From JACVRW01 sp035705985 (GTDB taxonomy: Bacteria > Actinomycetota > Thermoleophilia > Solirubrobacterales > Thermoleophilaceae), in NCBI GenBank assembly GCA_035705985.1, contig DASSVP010000076.1:1-42315 (forward strand): a stretch of DNA of 42,315 nucleotides, in the 5' to 3' direction. The position numbers and the translations under genes were made by a program. Shown here piece by piece: positions 26,887 through 35,286 of the stretch. How positions within the stretch are numbered: the first letter of the stretch is position 1; every line of letters begins with the position of its first letter. The notes under the pieces are model-generated. The model had not been told where the DNA came from, searched no databases, and saw nothing but the letters and a program-made list of their open reading frames with translations.

Positions 26887-27882
26887 TCACGACTCGTCGC
26901 TCTCCGGATTCCGGTAGGCAGGCTTGCGCCACGGAGGAGCGATGCCCGGGTCGAGCGGGCGGTAGCGGCGGCGGTCGTGGGTCTCGAGCGGGATCAGGCG
27001 AAGGCCCTCGCCGGTGGTGCTGCGCTCGCGGAGGTCGCGGCCCGGGATCGCCGGGACGCGCCGCACGCTGCCGGTCTCCCAGCCCGGCCGCGGGAGGTAG
27101 CGCGGCCGGGGCGGGTGTCCGGCCTCGCGCGGCAGACGGTCCGTGCGGAACGGGACGTGGCCGGAGTGGCTGCCCCGCGAGACGCGCACCCAGCCGGCGC
27201 CGCGGGTCCACGCGCCGGAGCAGCTGCGCCACTTGCAGCCCCGGTAGCGGCCGTGGGCGCTCGCGCGCAGCCAGGTGGTGCCGTCCGGGTCGACGCGGAC
27301 GAATGCGCCCTCCCAGTCGTCGCGGTGATAGCCCGGATAGTCCGGCGACCCGTCGACCAGCTCGCGCAACCGGGGCAGCAGCCACGACCGCTCCCACAAC
27401 CTGTCCGAGCCCGCGAGGGCGGAGTTCGAGTCGGGGTAGTAGAGCCAGTAGGCGACGTAGAGCCGCCCGTTGCGGCGGATGACGCGCGTGAAGGCGGTGG
27501 CGCGGTGCCCGCGATCCGTCAGGTGGGCGTCGAGTCCCTCATCATCCGGCGCGGACGCGCAGCTCGCCAGCCGGCAGTGCCGCCAATCGACTGGCAATTG
27601 CCTCTCCCCGCCTTCGAAGACGAGGTTCGGTGCGAGCGCGCGAACCAGCGCGGCATCGCGCACACCGTAGGCGCGGACGAGCCCCCGCTCGGCGGCGTCG
27701 CACCGTCCGGACACCGCACACGAGAGGTGATTAACGAGGAACCCGCCGAGCGCCCGCCCATCCGCCGCCGGCGCGAACGCAACGAGAGCGCCAAGCACGA
27801 GACACGCGAGCAGCACCAATGCGACGAACTCGACGGCGGCCTGCCCGCGCTCGCGCGGGTGGGGATGCGGGGGCGCCGTCAT
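26887..27882 (-). CDS. TadE-like N-terminus fused to a Vps62-like extracytoplasmic domain
   Basis: 331 residues. The start ERGQAAVEFVALVLLACLVLGALVAF is a class III/TadE-type pilin-like segment (Glu after the predicted cleavage zone). The large exported region has several Cys, then LYVAYWLYYPDSNS, YHRDDWEGAFVRVDPDG, SAHGRYRG and RVSRGSHSGHVP; this YW-YP, HRDDWE, SxHG and RGSHS series resembles the Vps62/DUF946 fold. Function unknown; likely a surface-exposed protein. ATG 27882 overlaps the stop of the other TadE-like gene by four bases. Confidence 0.68.
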   Translation of the reverse strand: MTAPPHPHPRERGQAAVEFVALVLLACLVLGALVAFAPAADGRALGGFLVNHLSCAVSGRCDAAERGLVRAYGVRDAALVRALAPNLVFEGGERQLPVDWRHCRLASCASAPDDEGLDAHLTDRGHRATAFTRVIRRNGRLYVAYWLYYPDSNSALAGSDRLWERSWLLPRLRELVDGSPDYPGYHRDDWEGAFVRVDPDGTTWLRASAHGRYRGCKWRSCSGAWTRGAGWVRVSRGSHSGHVPFRTDRLPREAGHPPRPRYLPRPGWETGSVRRVPAIPGRDLRERSTTGEGLRLIPLETHDRRRYRPLDPGIAPPWRKPAYRNPESDES

Positions 27883-28388
27883 CGCGGGCGCAGCAGCTCC
27901 CAGTCGCGCGCGAAGTCGATTGGGCTCGCGCAGTCGTTCACCATCTGGAGCGCGCCCGAGATCGGCACGGTCTGGCGCGGGCGTGTCTCCGGATGCAGCA
28001 GTCCGTAACGCGCGCGCTCGTAACCGAAACAGACCAGCCATGAGCGGCGCCAGAAAGTGCCCGCCGCGCGCCGCGCCCGCCGAACGGCGGCGCGGGAGCC
28101 GACGTGACGGAGCAGCCGCGGGGTTCGAGCCGGTCGTCGCTCCTCCGGGTGCACCGGGAGCAGCGGTGGGACGATCACCTTCCTCCGGTCGCGCGCTCGT
28201 GCCGGAGCTGCTGGGCGCTGCTCCGCGCACACGTCGCGCGCCGCGCAGATCGTCGTCCGGAGCGGGCTCCCTGCGAGATCGGCGGCCTCCACGCGCGATG
28301 CGACGCGGGCCAGGCCGGTCAGGGCGAGCGCCACCAGCAGCACTGCTCCTATCCACTCGATGCTCGCCTGGCCGCGCTCCGCGCGCAT
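27879..28388 (-). CDS. TadE-like membrane-anchored protein
   Basis: 169 residues. MRAERGQASIEWIGAVLLVALALTGLARVASR is a TadE/pseudopilin-like N-terminus with the conserved GQASIE. The exported part has DRRKVIVPP, an Arg-rich stretch and FWRRSWLVCFGYERARYGLLHPETRP, followed by CASPIDFARDWELLRP. Three Cys remain outside. No other Tad genes (ATPase, prepilin peptidase) are in the window. Partner gene overlaps by ATGA. TACGGT lies seven bases before ATG 28388. Confidence 0.65.
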   Translation of the reverse strand: MRAERGQASIEWIGAVLLVALALTGLARVASRVEAADLAGSPLRTTICAARDVCAEQRPAAPARARDRRKVIVPPLLPVHPEERRPARTPRLLRHVGSRAAVRRARRAAGTFWRRSWLVCFGYERARYGLLHPETRPRQTVPISGALQMVNDCASPIDFARDWELLRPR

Positions 28389-28395
28389 GCCGGCG

Positions 28396-28401
28396 ACCGT
28401 A
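28396..28401 (-). promoter_or_regulatory. Candidate leaderless promoter -10 for the TadE-like pair
   Basis: TACGGT fits TANNNT and ends seven bases before ATG 28388. Spacing is one shorter than in the other examples, so it is weaker. Confidence 0.3.
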
Positions 28402-28445
28402 TGGCGAGTCGCGGTACCGGTGGGCGCGACTCCGTGACGGGCGAG

Positions 28446-29531
28446 CTACAGCGGGACGACTTCGCCCTGCTCGGAACTGGCGCGCGCCGCCTCGATCACC
28501 CGCAGGGTGGCCACCCCCGCCTCGAGCGGCACGGGAGGGGCGCCCTCCGAGGAGGCGGGCCTCCCCGGCGAACCGTCGCGTGCGCGGATCGCCCGCTCCA
28601 GCCCTTCGTAGAACTCCACGTAGCGGCCGCGCTCCGTCTCCACGGGCTCGGAGGCTTCGTCGCTTCCCAGGCGGCCCCACGCTTCCGGGGGCTCTTCGCC
28701 GAAGCCGAAGTCGGCAGGCGTACGGCCTTCGCGCAGCGCGTCCTCCTGCACGTCGAGCCCCCACTTCACGTATGCCGCTCGCGTCCCCAGCGCGCGGAAG
28801 CGCGGCCCGGCCTGCGCCGCCAGCATCGTTGCCGAGAGCCGCGAGGTCGCGCCCGACTCGTGCTCGAGGTCCACGAGGAAATCGTCGTCAACCTCCGCGC
28901 CCGGTCGCAGCCTCCGCACGTCCGCGTTGACCGACCGCGCCGGCCCGAGCAGCTCGAGCGCCTGGTCGATCACGTGCGGCCCGAGGTCGAACAGCAGGCC
29001 GCCCGCGTCCTCCGGCGTCCCGCCCTCGCGCCACTTCCGGACATCGACCTCCGGGCGCCAGCGCTCGAAGCGCGACTCCAGCCGTACCACGTCACCCAGC
29101 GCGCCCTTCGCCACCAGCCGCCGGAGCGTCAGGAAGTCACCGTCCCAGCGCCGGTTGTGGAACACGCTCGCCACGACGCCGCGCTCTGCGGCCGCCGCCG
29201 CGAGCCGCTCACCCTCCTCGACTGTCGCCGCGAGCGGCTTGTCCACCACGAGGTGAAGCCCGGCCTCGATCGTCGCATCAGCGAGCGGGAAATGTGCGCG
29301 ATTGGGTGCCGCGACGACCACCGCGTCGTGCGCGCTCGGGTCGGCGAACAGCCCGTCGGCATCCTGGTGGACGGTCGCATCGGGGTAGCGCGAGCGAACC
29401 TGCTCCGCGCGCTCCGGCTTCGAGGTGACCACGGACGCCAGCGACAGCCCCGGAACGGCCTCGACGAGCGGCGCGTGAAACGCCGACCCGGCGAGGCCGT
29501 ATCCGATCAGTCCGACGCGGAGTGGCTCGAG
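28446..29531 (-). CDS. Gfo/Idh/MocA-family oxidoreductase, start codon unresolved
   Basis: About 361 residues. The NAD-binding fold begins LRVGLIGYGLAGSAFHAPLV; HLVVDKPLAAT gives the EKP-type motif (here DKP) and GGLLFDLGPHVIDQALELLG holds the catalytic His region. Members oxidise or reduce sugars and inositols. No ATG, GTG or TTG precedes the Rossmann motif in frame; GTG 29432 lies inside it. The boundary given is CTC 29531, which would read MEPLRVGLIGYG and sits 12 bases after the permease stop; this start is a guess. As last gene of the sugar-transport operon it probably acts on the imported sugar. Confidence 0.84.
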   Translation of the reverse strand, partial: LEPLRVGLIGYGLAGSAFHAPLVEAVPGLSLASVVTSKPERAEQVRSRYPDATVHQDADGLFADPSAHDAVVVAAPNRAHFPLADATIEAGLHLVVDKPLAATVEEGERLAAAAAERGVVASVFHNRRWDGDFLTLRRLVAKGALGDVVRLESRFERWRPEVDVRKWREGGTPEDAGGLLFDLGPHVIDQALELLGPARSVNADVRRLRPGAEVDDDFLVDLEHESGATSRLSATMLAAQAGPRFRALGTRAAYVKWGLDVQEDALREGRTPADFGFGEEPPEAWGRLGSDEASEPVETERGRYVEFYEGLERAIRARDGSPGRPASSEGAPPVPLEAGVATLRVIEAARASSEQGEVVPL

Positions 29532-29542
29532 CGCAGCCGCCG

Positions 29543-30754
29543 CTAGACCCGTCCCGCGGCCTGCCGCTGCCTGCGCGCGATCGCGTCGATGACCACCGCC
29601 AGGAGCAGGACGCCGCCGGTGACCATGAACTTCACCGACGACTCGCGCCCCTGCAGGTCGAGGCCGTTCGAGATCGACGTAATCACGAGCGCCCCGAGCA
29701 GGGCGTGCCAGACGCTTCCCCGGCCTCCGAACAGCGATGTCCCGGCGATGACCGGGCCCGCGATCGCGAGCAGAAGGAAGTCACCGGCCCCCGACGACTG
29801 GTTCACCGCGAGCAGTCGAGACGCGGCCATGATCCCGCCGGCCGCCGCCATCGACGACGCGATCATGAAAACGATCACCCGCACGCGGTTCACGTTGATG
29901 CCCGCGCGCCTCGCGGCCTCGGCGTTGCCGCCGACAGCGAAGATGTGCCGCCCGAACCTCGTTCTCGTCGTGATGTAGAAGAAGAACAGGCAGAAGCCCA
30001 CGAGGATCAGGGCGGCAAGCGGCAGCCCGCGGTCGTCGTTGAGCACCCAGATCGCAACCAGGACGGCAACGGTGACGAGGCCGATGCGCATCAGGAGCAG
30101 GCCGAGCGGCGGCGCCGACAGCCCCTCGCCGACCCGCTTCTGCCGAGCCCGCAGCGCGAACGCCGCGTAGATCGCGATCGCCGCAAGGCCGACGATCCAG
30201 CCGACCATGTCGCTGTAGAACGTGTTCGTCAGGCCCGTGACCTTCGGGTCATTGATGTTCACCGTCCCGGTCTCGCCGAGCACCTCCAATTGGGCGCCCG
30301 GCCAGGCCAGGAGCCCGGCCAACGTCACCACGAACGACGGCACCGCGAAGCGCGTGAACACCGAGCCCTGGAACAGGCCGATGACGGTGCCCGCCGCGAT
30401 GCCCGCCGCGATGCCGAGGTAGGGCGACCAGCCCTCCTTCTCGATGAGCACGGCCATGATCGCCGCGCAGAGCCCGCTGACCGCGCCGACCGAAAGGTCG
30501 ATCTCGCCGAGCAGCAGGACGAGCACGACGCCGATCGAGACGAGCCCGACCGCGGTCATCTGGAGCACGAGGTTGGAGAGGTTGATCGAGCTGAGGAAGC
30601 GCGGCTCCTGGACGTAGAAGATCGCCCAGATCACGGCGATCGCGAGGACGACCCGCAGCTCGGCCAGGTCGCCCGCGATGAAGCGCCGCACGAGGTCGAG
30701 GGTCGGGCTCCGCTCCTCGGCGTCGTCTTCGACGGTTGCGCCGGCTGCGGTCAT
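29543..30754 (-). CDS. ABC sugar transporter permease (XylH/RbsC family)
   Basis: 403 residues, about ten to eleven hydrophobic segments. GVVLVLLLGEIDLSVGAVSGLCA and RTRFGRHIFAVGGNAEAARRAGINV are the family signatures, and LLLAIAGPVIAGTSLFGGRGSVWHALLGALVI follows. It forms the inner-membrane channel for a monosaccharide, probably a xylose- or ribose-like pentose judged by family alone. Its ATG overlaps the ATPase stop by four bases. The downstream Gfo/Idh gene begins within a few bases of its stop. Confidence 0.93.
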   Translation of the reverse strand: MTAAGATVEDDAEERSPTLDLVRRFIAGDLAELRVVLAIAVIWAIFYVQEPRFLSSINLSNLVLQMTAVGLVSIGVVLVLLLGEIDLSVGAVSGLCAAIMAVLIEKEGWSPYLGIAAGIAAGTVIGLFQGSVFTRFAVPSFVVTLAGLLAWPGAQLEVLGETGTVNINDPKVTGLTNTFYSDMVGWIVGLAAIAIYAAFALRARQKRVGEGLSAPPLGLLLMRIGLVTVAVLVAIWVLNDDRGLPLAALILVGFCLFFFYITTRTRFGRHIFAVGGNAEAARRAGINVNRVRVIVFMIASSMAAAGGIMAASRLLAVNQSSGAGDFLLLAIAGPVIAGTSLFGGRGSVWHALLGALVITSISNGLDLQGRESSVKFMVTGGVLLLAVVIDAIARRQRQAAGRV

Positions 30755-31527
30755 CGATTGCCTCCGTTCCCCGAGGCACCGGTGATGGCGCCCACGACCT
30801 GCTCCTGGTTGGTGTCGCTCGCCGCGAAGTCGCCCGCCTCTCGCCCCAGCCGGAGCACGAAGATGCGGTCGGCGACCTCGAAGACGTCGGCGAGGTTGTG
30901 GCTGATGACGAGCACGGCGTGCCCCTGCTCCTTCAGCCGCTTGATCAGCGCCAGCACCTGGGCGGTCTGGCGCACCCCCAGCGCGGCGGTCGGCTCGTCG
31001 AGCACCACGAGCTTTGGCTCGCCGAGCAGCGAGCGTGCGATCGCCACCTGCTGTCGCTGGCCGCCGGACATGGTGCCGACCTCCGCACGCAGGTCCGTGA
31101 TCGTCACCGCGAGGTTCTCGAGCAGCTCGCCGGTGCGCTTCTCCATCGACACTTCGTCCAGCTGGCCCACCGTCCCGGCGGGTCCGTCCGCGACCTTCTC
31201 ACGGCCGAGGTACAGGTTCTCCACCACGTCGAGGTTGTCCGACAGCGCGAGGTCCTGGTAGACCGTCGCGATCCCGAGCGCGACCGCGTCGGCCGGCCCG
31301 TTGACGGTGACCTCCTGGCCCTCGAACTGCATCGAGCCCTCATCCGCGGGATGTATCCCCGCGATCACCTTCACGAGCGTGGACTTGCCGGCGCCGTTGT
31401 CGCCGACCAGCGCGACGACCTCACCGGGACGCACCTCGAAGTCCACGTCGCTCAGCGCCTGAACGGGTCCGAAGCTCTTGCTCACCCCTTTCAGGGACAG
31501 AACGGGAGTGCTCCCGGTGGCGTTCAT
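30751..31527 (-). CDS. ABC sugar transporter ATP-binding protein, single domain
   Basis: 258 residues. Walker A GDNGAGKST, Q-loop YQDLAL, signature MSGGQRQQVAIARSLL, Walker B LVVLDEPTAAL and a switch His in VLVISHN. It powers the adjacent permease. Classic XylG/RbsA ATPases carry two such domains (about 500 residues); this one has one and would work as a homodimer. ATG 31527 is chosen over the longer frame to 31581 because GGAGAG lies nine bases upstream. A strong hairpin separates it from the binding-protein gene. Confidence 0.93.
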   Translation of the reverse strand: MNATGSTPVLSLKGVSKSFGPVQALSDVDFEVRPGEVVALVGDNGAGKSTLVKVIAGIHPADEGSMQFEGQEVTVNGPADAVALGIATVYQDLALSDNLDVVENLYLGREKVADGPAGTVGQLDEVSMEKRTGELLENLAVTITDLRAEVGTMSGGQRQQVAIARSLLGEPKLVVLDEPTAALGVRQTAQVLALIKRLKEQGHAVLVISHNLADVFEVADRIFVLRLGREAGDFAASDTNQEQVVGAITGASGNGGNR

Positions 31528-31554
31528 CTCGTGACTCTCTCCTCTCACAGAAGC

Positions 31555-31582
31555 AATGGGGGCGCCCGGAGGCGCCCCCATT
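31555..31582 (-). terminator. Intercistronic 12-bp hairpin between binding protein and ATPase genes
   Basis: AATGGGGGCGCC and GGCGCCCCCATT pair perfectly around a four-base loop (CGGA), 14 bases after the binding-protein stop. No U-tract follows. Such stems in transporter operons stabilise the upstream message or thin out readthrough, giving more binding protein than ATPase. Confidence 0.65.
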
Positions 31583-31596
31583 CTTCCCCACGTCCC

Positions 31597-32706
31597 CTAC
31601 TGGATGCCAGCCTCCTTGCAGGCGGCCGCGTACTTGCCGGTGCAGATCTCGTCCACCGACCAGAACTCGTCCTTCACGATCGTGTCGTTGATGTTCTCCT
31701 TCGTGACCGCAACCGGCTCGAGGAGGATCGACGGCACGTCCTTCATCCCGTTCGGGACGGAGTCGGCCGGCTCCTCCGGCTCCTCGCCCCTGGCGAGCGC
31801 GACGGCCAGCTCGGCCGCTGCCTCCGCCTCGGGCTTGATCGCCTTGTAGACGGTCATGTACTGCTCGCCGATCAGGATCCGCTGGATCGCGGCGAGCTCG
31901 GCGTCCTGGCCCGTGACCGGGATCTTCGTCGGGTCGACGCCCTGGCCCTTCATGGCCGCGATCGCCCCGCCGGCGGTGCCGTCGTTGGCGGCATATACGC
32001 CCACGAACCCGTCCTTGCCGACCGCGGTGATCGCCTGGTCCATCTCCTGCTGGGCCTTGTCCGGGCTCCAGTCAGGCGTGTCGTACTCCTTGGCGACCTT
32101 GAACGGGCTGTCGTCGATCACGGAGTGAGCGCCCTGCTTGAACAGCTTGGCGTTGTTGTCCGTCGGGGCGCCGTTGATCATGATGATGTCGCCCTTGGCG
32201 CCGTCCTCCTCGAGCTTCGAGACGAGGCTCTCCCCCTGGAGCTGGCCGACCTTCTCGTTGTCGAACGAGATGTAGTAGTCGATGTCGGCGTCCGTGATCA
32301 GCCGGTCGTAGCTGATCACCGGGATCTGCGACTGCTTCGCCCGCTGGACGACCGCGCCGGCCGACGCGGCATCGACCGGGTCGAGCACGAGCACCTTCGC
32401 GCCCTGCGTAATGGCGGCCTCGGCCTGCTGCTGCTGCTTCGCAGCATCCTGGTCCGCGTTCGAGTAGATGATCTCGCAGTCCGCGCAGAGCTCCTCGACC
32501 TTCGCCTCGAAGTTCGGCCTGTCCTGCGACTCGTAGCGAGCGGTCTTCGACTCGGGCAGCAGGAGCGCTATCGAGCCGCCGCCGCCCCCGCCGCCCTCGG
32601 AGCCGCCGCCACCGCCGCCGCCCTCGTCGTCGTCATCGCCGCACGCGGCGAGCGCCATCGCCGCGACGAGCACGGCGATCACGCTGAGCCATCTGAGCTT
32701 GTACAT
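31597..32706 (-). CDS. Sugar ABC transporter substrate-binding lipoprotein (XylF-like)
   Basis: 369 residues. Signal peptide with lipobox ALAAC (lipidated Cys about 22), then CGDDDDE and two poly-Gly runs split by SE that act as a tether. The periplasmic-binding fold type I follows: IALLLPESKTARYESQDRPNF, IIYSNADQDAAKQQQQAEAAI, VLVLDPVDAASAG, VISYDRLI and VYAANDGTAGGAIAAM, closest to xylose-binding proteins. ATG 32706 has AGGAGG upstream. ROK regulator upstream by eight bases; ATPase and permease downstream. Confidence 0.93.
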   Translation of the reverse strand: MYKLRWLSVIAVLVAAMALAACGDDDDEGGGGGGGSEGGGGGGGSIALLLPESKTARYESQDRPNFEAKVEELCADCEIIYSNADQDAAKQQQQAEAAITQGAKVLVLDPVDAASAGAVVQRAKQSQIPVISYDRLITDADIDYYISFDNEKVGQLQGESLVSKLEEDGAKGDIIMINGAPTDNNAKLFKQGAHSVIDDSPFKVAKEYDTPDWSPDKAQQEMDQAITAVGKDGFVGVYAANDGTAGGAIAAMKGQGVDPTKIPVTGQDAELAAIQRILIGEQYMTVYKAIKPEAEAAAELAVALARGEEPEEPADSVPNGMKDVPSILLEPVAVTKENINDTIVKDEFWSVDEICTGKYAAACKEAGIQ

Positions 32707-32714
32707 CGTTCCTC

Positions 32715-33932
32715 CTAGCCTCCTGTTGCCGTTGCCTGCTGTACCGCCGGTGCCGGCCCGCTCCAGGCTGGGCCGGCCTCGTGGAGCACGAGCGCGACCG
32801 CGCCGAGCAACTCGGCGCGTCCTCCCAGCTCGCCAAGGACGATCTCCACGTCCTCCGCCGCGCTGGGAATGGCCCGCAATCCAACTGCCTCTCTGAGCGG
32901 ATCCAGCAGCACGTCTCCGGCGACGGCCATGCTGCCCCCCACGACGATCCGTTCGGGGTTGATCAGGTTGCAGAGATCGGCCACGGCCGCGCCGATGTGA
33001 CGCCCCGCGTCCGCGAGGGCGCGCCGGCAACCCGGGTCCCCCTCGATCGCGCGGGCGAGCACGTCGTCCAGCGTCAGCTCCCCGGCCAGACTGCGGCTGA
33101 GGAGCGACGCGATCGCCGTGCCGCTCGCGTAGGTCTCGAGACACCCGCGGCTCCCGCAGCGGCAGATGTCTCCCGTCTCGTCGAGCGAGGTGTGGCCGAT
33201 CTCGCCCGCCGTTCCGCCGGCACCCTCGAAGAGGCGCCCGCCGATCACGATTCCGGCGCCGATGCCGGTCGCAAGCTTGAGGTAGACGAGGCCGCCGGCC
33301 GCGCGGCCGGCGCCCCAGGTGGCCTCGGCCAGCCCGCCGAGGTTGGCATCGTTGCCGAGCCAGACGCGGATGCCGAGGCGCTCGCCCATGCGCTCCGCGG
33401 CGTGCGTGCCCGCCCAGCCGGGCAGGATCGCGGACGAGCCGACGACGCCGCTGCGGTGGATCGGCCCCGGCAGGCCCATGCCTACGCCGAGCACCCGCCC
33501 GGGGTCCGCGCCCGCCGCGTCGAGCACGCGCTCGACGAGCTCCGCGGCGCGGTCGATGCCCGTGTCGGCGTCGTAGTCGTCACTCATGTCGCGCCACTCC
33601 TCGGCGAGCAGCTCGTGCGAGAGGTCCGCGAGCGCGACGGCGAGGTGGCGCTTGCCGAAATCGATGCCGATGGCGAGGCCCGCCCCGGGGTTGAGCGCGA
33701 TCAGGGCCGGGGGGCGGCCGCCCCCGGCGGCGGTGCGGGAGTCCGCCTGGCGGTCCACCACGACGCCCTCGGCCTGGAGGGCAGAGACGATCGTCGAGAC
33801 CGTCGATCGCGACAGGCCGGTGCGGCGCGCGACGTCGGCGCGACTCGTTACGCCGAGGATCTGAAGCGCTTGCACCACGCGGAGCCGGTTGGACTCGCGC
33901 AGCGAGGGCGGTGCGCCCGCGTCCTCCTCCAT
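32715..33932 (-). CDS. ROK-family transcriptional repressor
   Basis: 405 residues. An N-terminal winged helix (NRLRVVQALQILGVTSRADVARRTGLSRSTVSTIVSALQAEG) distinguishes it from sugar kinases of the same fold. The ROK domain has IGIDFGKRHLAVAL, LPGPIH, GNDANLGGLAEA and the zinc motif CRCGSRGCLE. It probably represses the downstream sugar transporter until its sugar binds. ATG 33932 follows GGAGGA by nine bases. Two inverted repeats lie in its promoter region. Confidence 0.92.
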   Translation of the reverse strand: MEEDAGAPPSLRESNRLRVVQALQILGVTSRADVARRTGLSRSTVSTIVSALQAEGVVVDRQADSRTAAGGGRPPALIALNPGAGLAIGIDFGKRHLAVALADLSHELLAEEWRDMSDDYDADTGIDRAAELVERVLDAAGADPGRVLGVGMGLPGPIHRSGVVGSSAILPGWAGTHAAERMGERLGIRVWLGNDANLGGLAEATWGAGRAAGGLVYLKLATGIGAGIVIGGRLFEGAGGTAGEIGHTSLDETGDICRCGSRGCLETYASGTAIASLLSRSLAGELTLDDVLARAIEGDPGCRRALADAGRHIGAAVADLCNLINPERIVVGGSMAVAGDVLLDPLREAVGLRAIPSAAEDVEIVLGELGGRAELLGAVALVLHEAGPAWSGPAPAVQQATATGG

Positions 33933-33968
33933 TGCGGGCGATCCTCCACAAGCTCTCGAGGTTTGTCA

Positions 33969-34016
33969 AGTTCTCGGCCGAACTATCCGCGAATTGGGCG
34001 CGTATTTGTTCAATTC
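33969..34016. promoter_or_regulatory. Two inverted repeats upstream of the ROK gene (candidate operators)
   Basis: AGTTC-N6-GAACT (33969-33984) and GAATTG-N14-CAATTC (33991-34016) lie in the AT-rich gap between the ROK repressor and the divergent hydrolase gene. ROK repressors usually bind such palindromes near their own promoter. Confidence 0.45.
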
Positions 34017-34074
34017 CGGCGTAACCGTGACCGGGAGTGATTCATAGCGCCGCCCCGTGGTATTGGATGTAGGG

Positions 34075-35286
34075 ATGGCAACGGCCACCCCGCGGGGGAT
34101 CGCTCCCGCCGACGCAATCGCCGCGCTCGCGGACCGCTTCGACCCGGACGTGATGCACCTACCCGGCGGGCGCGCCCGCGTGCGCCTCGAGGTGACCGGC
34201 GGCAGGGCGTGCGACGCGGTGATCGCGGGACGCCGCCTGAGGCTGCGGAGCGCCGACGGGTCGGCCGAGCCGGACGCGGTGCTCGCCGCGGACGGGGCCG
34301 CCTGGAGGCGGATCGCCGACGACCATCGCGCCGGAATGCAGGCGTTCCGCGCGGGTCGCCTGACGATCCGCGGCAGCCTGCACGTCGGCGTCGGCTTCCT
34401 GGCCGCCACGAGCGGATCCGACGAGCCGGGCCGGCTCGAGTTCGGCCAGGTGCGCACGCGGGACTTCGGGTCCATCTCCGTGTTGTCCGCGGGCACCGGG
34501 CCCGAGACGATCGTCTGCGTACACGGCCTCGGCGGGACCAAGGCCTCCTTCATGCCCACGGTCAACGCGCTGGCCGACGACTACCGGGTGGTGGCGCTCG
34601 ACCTTCCCGGCTTCGGCGAATCCGACAAGCCGATCGGCGCACCCTACGACGCGCCCTGGTTCGCGCGCTCCGTGTTCGCCGCGATGGACGGGCTCGGCAT
34701 CGACAACGCCCACATCGCCGGCAACAGCATGGGCGGGCGTGTGGCGATCGAGGCAGGGCTCACGGAGCGCGGCCGCACCGGCAGCCTGCTCCTCCTTAGC
34801 CCCGCGCTCGCCTGGCTGCGTCCGCGTCCGTGGGCGCCGTTCCTGCGCGCGTTGCGCCCGGAGCTGGGCGTGATCCAGCCGGCCCCGCGCCCGATCGTCG
34901 AGGCGATCGTGCGCTCGCTCGTGCCCTCCGGGGACGGCGGCTGGACCGCGGCCGGCATCGACGAGTTCCTGCGCGCGTACCTGACGCGTCGCGGCCGGGC
35001 CGCCTTCTACGCTGCCGCCCGCAACATCTACCTCGACGAGCCGCACGGCGAGCAGGGCTTCTGGACGCGCCTGAAGTCGCTCGAGTGCGACGCGGTGTTC
35101 GTCTGGGGACGGCACGACACGCTCGTCCCGATCGGCTTCATGAAGCACGTCGAGAGGGCGTTGCCGCGCGCCACGCACGTCGAGCTCCGCTGCGGCCACG
35201 TGCCGCAGGTGGAGCGGCCGCGCGAGACGCACGCGGCGATCAGGAAGTTCCTGGCCGAATCCGCCGGCGCGCGCGCAGCGGCCTAG
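34075..35286 (+). CDS. SCP2-like domain fused to alpha/beta hydrolase
   Basis: 403 residues from ATG 34075 (an in-frame GTG at 34057 adds six). Residues about 8-115 resemble an SCP2 sterol-carrier domain (RVRLEVTGGRACDAVIAGRRLRL, AFRAGRLTIRGSLHVGVGFL). The hydrolase domain has VCVHGLGGTKASF (oxyanion hole), VALDLPGFGESDKP, nucleophile Ser in GNSMGGRV, Asp in VWGRHDTLVP and His in CGHVPQVE. The first domain may capture hydrophobic substrates. Its TAG stop shares CTAG with the convergent neighbour's stop. Confidence 0.82.
   Translation: MATATPRGIAPADAIAALADRFDPDVMHLPGGRARVRLEVTGGRACDAVIAGRRLRLRSADGSAEPDAVLAADGAAWRRIADDHRAGMQAFRAGRLTIRGSLHVGVGFLAATSGSDEPGRLEFGQVRTRDFGSISVLSAGTGPETIVCVHGLGGTKASFMPTVNALADDYRVVALDLPGFGESDKPIGAPYDAPWFARSVFAAMDGLGIDNAHIAGNSMGGRVAIEAGLTERGRTGSLLLLSPALAWLRPRPWAPFLRALRPELGVIQPAPRPIVEAIVRSLVPSGDGGWTAAGIDEFLRAYLTRRGRAAFYAAARNIYLDEPHGEQGFWTRLKSLECDAVFVWGRHDTLVPIGFMKHVERALPRATHVELRCGHVPQVERPRETHAAIRKFLAESAGARAAA

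Noticed and set aside
32540..32640. GCC/CCG-rich repeat as a regulatory repeat
   Set aside because: It encodes poly-Gly tethers of the sugar-binding lipoprotein.
32715..33932. ROK protein as glucokinase
   Set aside because: A clear N-terminal winged helix and promoter-region palindromes point to a regulator.
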